DNA of 64,000 bases from Synanceia verrucosa. Taxonomy: Eukaryota; Chordata; Actinopteri; Perciformes; Synanceiidae. Positions 40,467-49,832 of the stretch are shown piece after piece (positions within the stretch are counted from its first letter, which is position 1; each line of letters starts with the position of its first letter). Below the pieces are notes generated by a model. The model was given only the letters and a program-made list of their open reading frames with translations. It was not told the origin of the DNA and made no database searches. The stretch covers positions 12,185,335-12,249,334 of the forward strand of contig CM056562.1 of the NCBI GenBank assembly GCA_029721515.1, in the 5' to 3' direction. The translations under genes were made by a program, and so were the position numbers.

Positions 40467-42819
40467 ATCTCCTAATCATGCATTTAGCACCTTAAAACAG
40501 ATAATACAAATTTAACTATGTAAAAATGTTTAACAAATTAATGCCATTAATTTAACTGTCATTGTAAAATACTGTTTTTGGAGACTAAGTGCAGTACATT
40601 AAGCTGTTTATAACAGTGAAGTTAGTATTAATATACTGTATGACTTACATTTTGAATTTACATAAGCTGAATGATGAGACGGTATTGTACTAACAGACAT
40701 AATATTAGGTCTCTTATGGATTTGTGACTGACGGCTGCACAGTGCATCTCGTCTGTGTATGTTATGGCACCAGGGGCTGAGAAATGGAGTTTTTCTCTTG
40801 GTGAGAAGGCAGACTACCCACTAGAGAAATGTGGGGAAATGCAGTGAGCTCCCCATGTAAGTTGCTTTCTCAGAAACCCATTGCTTTGTTGTAAATTGCC
40901 TGAATTTCAGCTTATGCAAATACAGCTGGTAAAATGTGATATTTTCCTCAGAGACGTTTCTCTTGTTCCCTTGCTGCGCCTCCTTCTCCTCTATCCCCAT
41001 GACAATCCATCAACACAGATAAAACTCCACATCTCCAGCTTCGTTTTCCCTCCTCATATTCCTCGGCAGAGTGACGATGTCTTGCATCACTATTTTGAGG
41101 ACTAGTTCAGTTCATCCGTGGTGAAAGAGATTTCCTGGAAAGTCATTTTTTGTGGTTACATATTGCTTCCCCTGGGCCTGCACATTAATCCATCCTATTG
41201 TTCTGTCAGGTCAGTAGGAATAATGAGATGAGCAACAGTAACTAGAATCAGCAGGTAGAGCACTTTTGCTCTCATATAATATATGCGTACATGTCCTGTG
41301 AGCCGCTCTGCTCCCAGTGCTGTAAATGAGCTGTATCGGGCTGCTCAGGATGAATATGTATGACATGAAGAGAGAAAAAGTTCCAAACTGCATTTCTTCT
41401 CCCTTTGACACACAAGGAAGGTTCATGTGGAGTTCGCCATCAGAAATATCCCTTAACACCTCCAGCGCAGCCCTACTCCTCTGCTGATCCAAACATGGAC
41501 TGAGGAATGAAAGGGAGAGTAAAACTAGCAAAAGAGGGCTGGGATCAGGATGAGGTACACTCAAGCTCACATCTCATGGACAGAAGAATCCTTTTAGTCT
41601 TATCATAGGCAGCAGATATGTCCAGTGTACAGAGCTGCACGGGGATCTATTAACACTTTCTGTTGATAACAAAAAGATGGGGTTTTATCAAGCTGGTAGA
41701 AGTGACACAGAATGCATTAACATTTATGGTGCTCTCTCCTCTGCTTTTGTGTCATCTCCAGAGAGCCCGCTCTGTCTTTTCTCTTTAATGCAGTCCAGCA
41801 CGTTGCCCATTCACCCCTCACTGTGTGAACCGCTGCAGAAGAAAATAATGACCCAACAAAATCCCCCTGTGCGTGTTTTGCATACGGAAGTAGCCCATTT
41901 TCTCAAGGAGGAGCAGACATTACCCTAGATCTCTCACAAGCCAAACATTAATGAGCACCAAGTCCCCTTAAACAAAACGTCTGTTTAACAGACTTTAAGA
42001 GAGATTAATATCACAGAACTTTTAAATAGCATAATGTGGCTCTAAGTAAGTTTAAATCTTTACAGTGTGTGTTTGAGGCTTCAATAGGTATAGGTTAATG
42101 CAATATTTGTTAAAGGTAGGCAGGTAATAAATTATAAGTGCATTTCTGTTTTTTTTTGTCATTTATTTTGTGTGCTTGATTGACTTGTTGTTGATGTTTT
42201 ATTTAGCAGTACACAATGTTTGTTGCTCCCTCTAGTGGTACCTCTCAATCTTTAATGAGCGTTCACTGATCTGCCAGCCAAGTTTCTCCTCCACAGAGCG
42301 CCAACAGTTCTTGACACCCCCAGTGAAGATAATATATATGCTGAAAATAACACAGTGTCACGATCCATTCTAATTAACACAGCACAGTTTGGGCCTTCAC
42401 AAAGTTCAGTTGGAGAGTTAAGAAGGCAAATTTGTCTCATTTCTGGCAAACAACTTGCTTCATGAGGACACAAATAGATCACACCGACAGGACACAATAA
42501 TGAGCTGGAACACAAACGCTGTGTGAAAACACAGGATAAAAACAGGCCTGCTGTTGTTGATAACACCCACCTTTAAATATCTGCTGGTATTTGCCTGGAC
42601 ATGTTTAATGAGCTTAAGAGAAGGAATTAATTCCACATCTTTCTGATACTTTGTTGAGGTGCGTTATTTTGTGAGACTTATTTGGACTATAAATAAAATG
42701 AATGACCCATCGTCAATACATAACACTACAGAGGAGCCACACAGAGTGTATCAAAATTCCTAAGTACTTGTTAGACTCTTTAAACAATTCAATTTAAGAA
42801 CCAGGAAGTGGATTCCTAC

Positions 42820-42939
42820 CGTCATTACACAGTGGCCCTCCAAATGTCGTCATGCTGCAGTCACAGCTGAAGCCCTCCCACTGCTGAAGGCACACGCCCT
42901 GGTTGGCACATGAGTCCTCCTGGCACGTCGTGCTGGGGC
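42820..42939 (-). CDS. nrxn1: nrxn1 exon: EGF-like domain 3
   Basis: A 120-base exon (2 + 39 codons + 1) not covered by any long open frame. The acceptor is ATATTCAG|GC and the donor GACG|GTAGGA, with phase 1 at both ends, so it is a self-contained EGF module. It encodes PSTTCQEDSCANQGVCLQQW then EGFSCDCSMTTFGGPLCND. Six cysteines have EGF spacing (C-x5-C-x5-C-x8-C-x-C-x9-C). PSTTCQEDSC.NQGVC.QQW..FSCDCSMT is the third neurexin EGF. Splicing onward to the LNS6 exon gives CNDAGTTYIF; the sequences I recall have CNDPGTTYIF, so the junction residue is Ala instead of Pro. This is the last alpha-only exon: the beta transcript starts downstream of it. Confidence 0.97.
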
Positions 42940-45900
42940 CTGAATATGGAGACAAATGGAGACTTGGTGAGCAGCCTTAACAATAACAACCTGCTGCATA
43001 CCCAGTCTGCAGACTGTGAAATTCATGTCACGCAGAACATACAAACAATAAGCTCCTGCAAACTGCAAGCATACACAGAACAAACATATGCTCTGCAAAC
43101 ACTAACAACTGTGTTATTTAGCCATATTTTGTAATAAACACTGATTCGCTTTTCCAGGTTGTAGCCAAGTGCCTGACAAGACAAAATGACTTTAACTGTA
43201 TTCAGTAAACATATACAACTAAACACCTCAACCATGTACAAAAAAGCATAGAAAGCATTTGAGGTATTTAAAAAACCATCAAAGCTTGGATTAGGCTGTC
43301 ATGAGTGATTTCCATATTTTATTTTACTTTGTATATTTAAAGGAAGCTGTCTGCATTTGGTTATAGCCATCACTTACATCTGGCTTTTGTACAATACTGT
43401 TAACTGTTACTTTAGACCTGATGTTGCTTCGTTATCATTACACTGCGGAGTAAAATGTGTCTCAGTAGACAGTACACGCTGTAATAAAGTTCACCTGTCC
43501 TTCCCCAAACTGTCATGCATCCCTGACCATCTGTGCAGATGGTTCGTGCAATCAGAGACAGCATGCTATGGGCAGCTGTGAGTGGGGTCATGAAAGGACG
43601 ACGACACTCCGTTCATAAGCAGTAGGGGCCTGAGTTGTCCATTTTCTTTTAAACAGCAATGTACTTGTGCTTCCAGATGTGTTTGCACATTTTTAAGTTG
43701 TGCATCTATTATTTCCACACATTCTCATCCCACTCCAGACGCTTTGTCTTACCCCTTGATGTCACTATTTTTGGCACCAAAACCACTACAGTTATAGTTA
43801 CACTTTAGGATTAGGCAACAAACTCATTTAAGAAATCCACTTCTCCTGTTGTCAGGTGTGTTCCATAACAGCACTAAAGGGTGCCTGTGTGGTGAGACTG
43901 AACAGTGACTCCCATGACAAAGTCTTGCTATTCGATGCCCCGGAAATGAGAACGGGCTGATTATTTCCATCACTCTACCAGTCTGTCAGTCTGAGCTGAT
44001 GTGCAGTAAGCATACAGCTGTACAGTCTAAACAGCCTGCTTGCAATAGTGATGCTCCATTAGTTCAGTTAATGCAAAAATGTTAGCAAAATGGCAAGGGT
44101 TTATAAAATATTTTAGCCTTATTATTATTATTATTATTATATTAGCCTTATTAGCCTCTTTACAGTTATAATTACCTACATGGAACATGTCTACCTTCTT
44201 GGACAGTTATTAAAATGATGAATTACATATTTTATCCTCATGAGATTTTAAAATGAGTCAAGACATACATTAAAATCTCATGCTGAAATCTCTTTTCTGT
44301 AGCCACAGACATTGCTGATCACCCTCAGAGTAGCAGTGGTAACTGCTTAAAAGATTTGCTGTAGCCCACTCAAGGCTAAAACATAAATCAAGAAACATGC
44401 TGTACAGTTTCCTAAAAAACAGTTTAATTCATGGTGTTTCTGCCACAAATTTAATGGGGCCGTTCCAATGTGTAATGGCATATTTATGGGTATGTCAAGA
44501 GAATACAAGACATTCAAATGATTAAGATACTGACTCATACTTTTTTTTTCCTTTTTTAAGGTGAACACTCCATTTCTGTAATATTTTCTGATTTAAGGCA
44601 TGAAGTAAATAATAAATTAATTACTTAATTTCAAATGTATGTTAATGACAAATTCAGTGACTATAATGTAGCAATGTTGTTATCTTTTTATTACAATGCA
44701 TCTAATTTGCTTTAATCACTGTGCTGTTTGTTTTCCAGCGTACTTTAAATTGTTGGCACTTAAAAGCCTGATCAATATAGTTTCTACTTACAACAAGACA
44801 ATAGAGTGCAGAGACTGCAGAAATACGGCATTTGAAAACATGGGACTTATAACAACAATGATCAAGTTCATGTAACATCAACATGAAAATGAATTTCAGT
44901 TAAAACCTTTTTTTTTTTTTTTTTAAATCGGAAATCATGCAGGAGAATACATTGTTACTAAGATCATTAAGTCATGCACAAATATCTCTTAAATGTACAG
45001 CATGTCAACAAATATTGAAACTAAATAATAAAACATGACCACAGCAAAAACCAAAGTTATATCTGATAAAGACAACATAGAATATGTGAGTGCAAATCAG
45101 AACCTGAGCCCCATAGGCTTTGATACAAGATAGTCATGATACTTGTATTCCTATGAGACTGAAGCCCATTCCATAAAGGTGGGTGAGTTCTTGTTCAAGG
45201 GAAAAGTGTGAAGGCAGAGTCTGTGGACTGGTGTGGGGGTGGAGCAGAGGCATTGCAGATGCAAAGGGAGGAAGGACATTAGACTCTATATCAAACAGAC
45301 AAAGCTATCTACCTTGCAAGTCAGCTTTCATCAATGCAACTTTTGTCAGCAAAATAATAGGAAAGGAAAAGGCAAAGTATACCAGCTGTTAGTAAAGCAC
45401 CAAGATGTCAGAGATGGAGCAACAGAAACACAGACTGTTGAAGCAGGAGAGACAGAGGAGAATGAGGTTGCTATCTGTCCTCAGAAAAAGCCAGAGGGGG
45501 AAAGAAAGTATTGTAGAATGGAGGCCAGATTACACCAAAGTGTAATAGCAACCTACTCTCAAAATGGCATTAGCAACATGAAGAAAAAGCATGCAGTTGT
45601 TATTAAGGGGAGCAGATATGCTCTGTCCATCATGTCAGTGTAATTTACTGTGATAGAAAACTGCAGAATTAGCCACTGCTGTAGTAAAATACTATCAGCA
45701 ACTACAGTACACACCACCTGACTTCCTTTTCAATGAACATGTAATAATAGAAGCCATTTTTCATTGAAAGCAACCACTGATACTGTGTGGCACAAAATGA
45801 AAGCAGACTGACTGCAGAGGGTGCTGGATTTGATTACATTTGTAATGTCTGAACATGAAAAGATCAGGAGTTGCATTCTCTGTCGAAAAACAGTGGATGA

Positions 45901-46560
45901 ATTGTGAAATTAAACTAAGTAAGTGAAGTTGCAAAATAAATCAAATATTGTGTCTGGATGTGGTGCGGGCATTACACTGGGCAAATGATATTCATGCATG
46001 CAACAAAGGCTTCATACATAATTCAAAAGGATTGCTTCTGGCAAACTCTCAGATCCAGCAAGCATGCATAGAGCAAAACAGAATGGGGGATAAAATGGGA
46101 AATAACACTGGCAGTACAAATATGGCAGAGAGAATAATCAGATTATGGCTAAGTGAAACAGAAATGATTGCCTGTGGAGGAGTGTCAGAGCTTGATGCAT
46201 TCTAACAGAATACTAACACACTTTATGGATGTTAAATTATGTGCCACAGGTTGGCAGTGTGGGTGTGCTTCACAGTGTTTGTGTGTCCCTGTTGGACAAG
46301 AGTAAGAATGAGAGAACTGAGCAGCACTGTGTGGTGTCATAATGCCCCTTTAGGATAGTTTTGTGATAATGAGGGGGAACGAGTGTAATTTAGAGATTCT
46401 TTCACTGAAATCTGGTTTAAATGGATCTTTCTTGAAGTATATACCAATAATCAAACCAACCCAAGTCAAACCAGAGTGAACTAAAAAACACACATAAAAA
46501 GTTTGAAATCGACACATCCCCGTAAAACACATTTCCTTCGTGGGCTGAGAGACTACTCAC
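42940..46560 (-). other. nrxn1: nrxn1 intron between LNS5 and EGF3
   Basis: Intron of 3.6 kb. It holds a short TTA-repeat (44119-44141), a T run of 16 at about 44909-44924 and several plus-strand open frames of 60-136 codons between 45.2 and 46.2 kb. The longest of these (45233-45643) shows no domain that I can recognise and is not called as a gene. Confidence 0.8.
44119..44141. repeat. short (TTA)n repeat
   Basis: About seven TTA units in the intron between the LNS5 and EGF3 exons. Confidence 0.85.
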
Positions 46561-46734
46561 CCTCACATCCTCTCTCTATCTGTCCCACGCAGTCCAGAGC
46601 GTCTGACATCAAGTCTGGGAGCCGCCCGTTCAGATCCACTGATGCCAGACAACCTTGAAAACCCTCCTTGGCATGCACCAGTTTGGGCAGCTCCTTGTAC
46701 ATCTCCTTTGCCACCCCACCAACATAAAGGTTAC
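46561..46734 (-). CDS. nrxn1: nrxn1 exon: end of LNS5
   Basis: A 174-base exon (2 + 57 codons + 1), phase 1 at both ends, with acceptor TGCACAG|GT and donor GAGG|GTGAGT. It encodes NLYVGGVAKEMYKELPKLVH, AKEGFQGCLASVDLNGRLPD and LMSDALDCVGQIERGCEG. The GFQGCLASVDLNGRLPDL block closes the LNS fold, and the Cys pair GC..ALDC matches the conserved disulphide. VAKE and KLVHAKEGFQ are the NRXN1 version; NRXN2 and NRXN3 have KLVASRDGFQ. Because both ends are phase 1, skipping the exon would keep the frame. Confidence 0.97.
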
Positions 46735-47325
46735 CTGTGCAGAGATATGACAACACTGACCCCTGGTGGAAACGGCATTTCATCTATGTGAAAGAGTGCA
46801 AGAGGTTAGTATCAGTCTTGCTTCAAGGTATTTCCAATTGAGACCTTTTCTTGTACAATAATACAATATCAATCATTTTTTTTAAAAGATTAATAATCCA
46901 AGCCAGAAATAGTCATCTGCTTTGCACTAATTTCTATGTTTAGATTTTTATAACACTAATTACAACATTATTCAAGGAAGCACACAAATTATATCTAATG
47001 TCCTTTTAGTTAGAGAGTTAATTTCACGTTGGTCTGCTGAGTACAAATGGTCTTTCCTATGAACTCATGCTCCACACACGTCATTAGTGTTGGCTACTGT
47101 ACAGATGATTTTTTTTTTTTTTTTTAGTTTTTTGCTCAAGGGTGCCTCAGCAGTGCCAATGAGTGAGGGCCAAGCATTGCTGTTTCCCTCCACACCTGCA
47201 AAGTTTACACAGCTGGTGCAACCTTTCAGTTACAGACTTGCTTGTCTTGCTTCCAGGCCAGTGCTGTCCCAAGTTTAATGAAATTTAGAAACAAGTATTG
47301 TATATACACAAATATGCATCCCTAC
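46735..47325 (-). other. nrxn1: nrxn1 intron within LNS5, second
   Basis: Intron of 591 bases between donor GTAGGG and acceptor TCTGCACAG. It contains a T-rich homopolymer run on the plus strand at about 47108-47125. Nothing else is recognisable. Confidence 0.85.
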
Positions 47326-47516
47326 CCTTCAGGTCCAGGTTTTTGGCTCCTGTGGTCGTCTGTGTGGTGATCTTGGTGTCAATCTTGACAGTGTGGAGGT
47401 TGTTGGTGTCCCTGGAGATGATGACATTGTGCCAGTGGTTGTCGTTCAGGGGTTTGTTTGAGTTGCCTTTGATCAAGTGGGCTCCGTTTCCCAGGTCGGA
47501 CACATAGTGCAGGTAT
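47326..47516 (-). CDS. nrxn1: nrxn1 exon: middle of LNS5
   Basis: A 191-base exon (1 + 63 codons + 1), entering in phase 2 and leaving in phase 1 at AAGG|GTAGGG. It encodes YLHYVSDLGNGAHLIKGNSN, KPLNDNHWHNVIISRDTNNL, HTVKIDTKITTQTTTGAKNL and DLK. KPLND, HTVKIDTKITTQ and NLDLK follow NRXN1, whereas NRXN2 and NRXN3 carry HTLKIDSRTVTQ and HSLKVDTKVVTQ as I recall them. One unexpected residue is the Ser at codon 47498-47500 (TCC); all three mammalian paralogues as I remember them have Phe in VFDLGNG. Confidence 0.96.
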
Positions 47517-48646
47517 CTGGAACAATATAACAACATCAGCCTATGAGACAACGGACAGGAGTGGAAAGACATGAAAGCATTATGAAAAGGCTTTCTGAAA
47601 ATGTGCAAATACTGTATCTATTCAAGCCCAGTTTATTTACAGAGCTTTTATTCGCACATTTGTGGAGTTTAACAGACAAAATGCATCAGATTCTAACAAG
47701 AATACTGAAATCAAGAAAGTAGAAAATCCCTAATAAAGCGTAATAAACTTCTGAAAACTGGAGCAAGAGTGAATGTTGCTGTGTGGCTGTACGTTCTATT
47801 GTGCAGATATGAGAGTATCAGAAAGTGCAGCTGTGTGAAAAGGAGGTGAATAATTGGCAGGTTGCAGCATTAACAAAAGGTTGTGGGCTTTGCTGAACAA
47901 ATTGGTCTTGAATTCTTTGGTTTACAGGCAATTTATGATTTGCATGCTCATTTTAATTAAAACGTTTAATGTTTAGCATATTGAATAATACCTTAACTTC
48001 AGGCATTACTAAAAAGAAGGTCATTCTATAGCTGGATTTCAGCAATAAAAAAAGTGTGCCTGTGTTGTTGATTCCCTTTTATGTCAGGCATTCGTTGTGC
48101 CTTCATGACGATTAAAAAGAACAGTAATAGCCGAGAGCTCTTTCAGTAAATATTCTGGCAAAGGAGTGATAAGAAAAGAATTTTAATTCCCATGGTAATG
48201 GCACAAAAAGCTGTCAAGAATTATATCCTTTTTGGAAACTGTCATACAGTGTGGAGAGCTACATTATTAAAAGCCTAATGCATTCAGATGGGGATTCTTA
48301 CATAAATAAACACCATGTTCCATTTACATAAAACTATTTCAATGCAGTGTAAAGGTTTTAGAGGTGCCGTACAAATGAAGTATGTGTATGCAAAAGGAAG
48401 AAAATCACCTGCGCAAAATCAAACTTCATTTACAAATTCCCATAAAAACACAGCAAGATTGGCAAGGGCTGCACAAAAAACATAGCAATACTTCCTGCAA
48501 CTATAATACTACTTTTACATTTTAAGGTCTAACAAAGCCCAGTTAACGTACGTCAAGATGTAAGACAATTGCATTTGACTAAATCTATTACAAATATATG
48601 GGAGAGGAGATCTGCATTCATACTTTACAGTGAATTATCCACTTAC
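47517..48646 (-). other. nrxn1: nrxn1 intron within LNS5, first
   Basis: Intron of 1.1 kb with donor GTAAGT and acceptor ATTGTTCCAG. It is AT-rich and unique-looking, with no repeat or open frame of note. Confidence 0.85.
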
Positions 48647-49028
48647 CCTTTGACCAGCTCCACCACAATGAAGTCATTCCCATCCCCACTGTTAAACAGG
48701 ATGAGGCCATCGGAGGAGGTGGTTTTGAACTGAAAGAAAAGGTGCATGGAGTAGTAGGCCTGGAGGGTAGTGAGGGTCACGTAGCTGGCGCGTGATTTGA
48801 AGGTGACAGGGTCAGCGATGATGTTCTTGAAGCCGATCATGGCATTGAGCTCACAGTAATCAATATCGCCATTTTTACAAAGGTCTATGTAGGCCATGCC
48901 GTTGAAGGAGAGGCTCTGAAGGTGGCCGATGTAGTTTGACGGCACCATGGACATGAAGCGCTTCTCTGTCACAATGCCCGTCTCAATGTTATGGAACTCC
49001 AGCTGGGTGTGGTCACCTGCCATTTGAC
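48647..49028 (-). CDS. nrxn1: nrxn1 exon: end of LNS4 and start of LNS5
   Basis: The largest exon here, 382 bases (2 + 126 codons + 2). It encodes GQMAGDHTQLEFHNIETGIV at the start, then IGHLQSLSFNGMAYIDLCKN and GDIDYCELNA at the end of LNS4. LNS5 opens with NIIADPVTF, followed by SMHLFFQFKTTSSDGLILF and NSGDGNDFIVVELVKG. MAYIDLCKNGDIDYCELNA and FIVVELVKG fit NRXN1 best; the NRXN3 sequence I recall has LLYIDLCKN and FIAVELVKG. The two Cys of LCKN..DYCEL are the usual LNS disulphide partners. The donor is AAAGG|GTAAGT, phase 2. The chosen acceptor has AAAG rather than CAG; a CAG 12 bases further in is a competing in-frame acceptor (see findings). Confidence 0.97.
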
Positions 49029-49709
49029 CTTTGATCAGCAGAGGGAGGGAAAGAGGGTGTTATTGGGGGTATAGGGCAATTAAAGAGTTGATGATTTGCA
49101 ATTAGGTTTGACTGTCCTCCAAATGATGACAATAGCATCATCTCTAATAATACCAGAAAATACAGCGCTCAAGAGTGGTTTCATTTAAGCTGCGCAAGCA
49201 TAATACAAGAGATAATGTCACAAATTCACAGACACATCTATTAGAAAAAGTTGTTTCTCTCTTTTCTTGCCTTTTTCTAAAGGATGTTCACTTGGCAACA
49301 AAGTGTCACTAAATGTTTGATGCAGACAAAACAGTACAGTAGGCCTACACACTGCATGTCTAAAAAAAAACTACAATTATTTTTACATTTTCTATTGCTT
49401 AAACAAGGCCCCACAGACAGTCTGTCTACATAGGTTTGTTGTAGAATGAACAGTAACATTAACTTAAATGGGTACCATTGTCCCATGACTTCAAACAGCA
49501 ACAAAAAAAAGACATTATGTAGCAATAAATCACAAGAAAAAAATGAAGGGAGGATATCTTCAGCTGAACAGAACATGCCACAGCACACAGTATAGCACAG
49601 AATACTACACTACTATACCTAGAATCTGAAAACCTAACAAATGTTTAGACTAATTCAAGTTTAAAGCGGGGAAACAGGATTCTGCAGAGGAACAGGGGAT
49701 GAGAAGTAC
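49029..49709 (-). other. nrxn1: nrxn1 intron within LNS4
   Basis: Intron of 681 bases between the weak donor GTACTT and an acceptor reading CTGCTGATCAAAG. The pyrimidine tract upstream of the acceptor (about 49037-49063) is well formed. No other feature is seen. Confidence 0.85.
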
Positions 49710-49832
49710 CTTCTACAGGCTGTAGCTCATCGACGGTCAGTTTCAAACTCTTGCCCCTCCTGAACACACGTACCGTGTGCCACTCATTATCGTTCAGATT
49801 CTGACCAGCAAAGATAGTTTCTGGACCTTTGC
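49710..49832 (-). CDS. nrxn1: nrxn1 exon: middle of LNS4
   Basis: A 123-base exon (2 + 40 codons + 1), phase 1 at both ends. The acceptor is TCCTGCAG|GC and the donor GAAG|GTACTT. It encodes KGPETIFAGQNLNDNEWHTV then RVFRRGKSLKLTVDELQPVE. The NDNEWHTVRV..RRGKSLKLTVD core is the neurexin LNS4 signature, shared by all three paralogues. The last residues before the boundary (DELQPVE) differ from the NRXN1 sequence I recall (DDQQAMT), which is a loop expected to vary. The donor lacks the usual A at +3/+4 pair (GTACTT), which makes it the weakest donor of the gene in this window. Confidence 0.96.

Larger units (their letters stand above)
25361..42819 (-). other. nrxn1: nrxn1 intron between EGF3 exon and beta-neurexin first exon region
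   Basis: About 17.5 kb of intron in alpha transcripts, lying upstream of the beta start. It contains the telomere-like dispersed repeat (25785-26075), a GT array (30204-30251), a TTAA-bordered inverted-repeat element (31177-31786), a foldback MITE (35302-35633), an L2/SINE-like tail (39857-40150) and a diverged repeat copy (40417-40466). Open frames up to 154 codons are present (for example 38080-38544 minus), but none shows a recognisable domain, and most overlap frames on the other strand. Between 32541 and 33700 several plus-strand frames follow each other with little similarity to anything I know. Confidence 0.75.

Noticed and set aside
45233..45643. 136-codon plus-strand open frame as a protein gene
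   Set aside because: No recognisable domain, no clear promoter or splice context, and it lies in an intron of the gene on the other strand.
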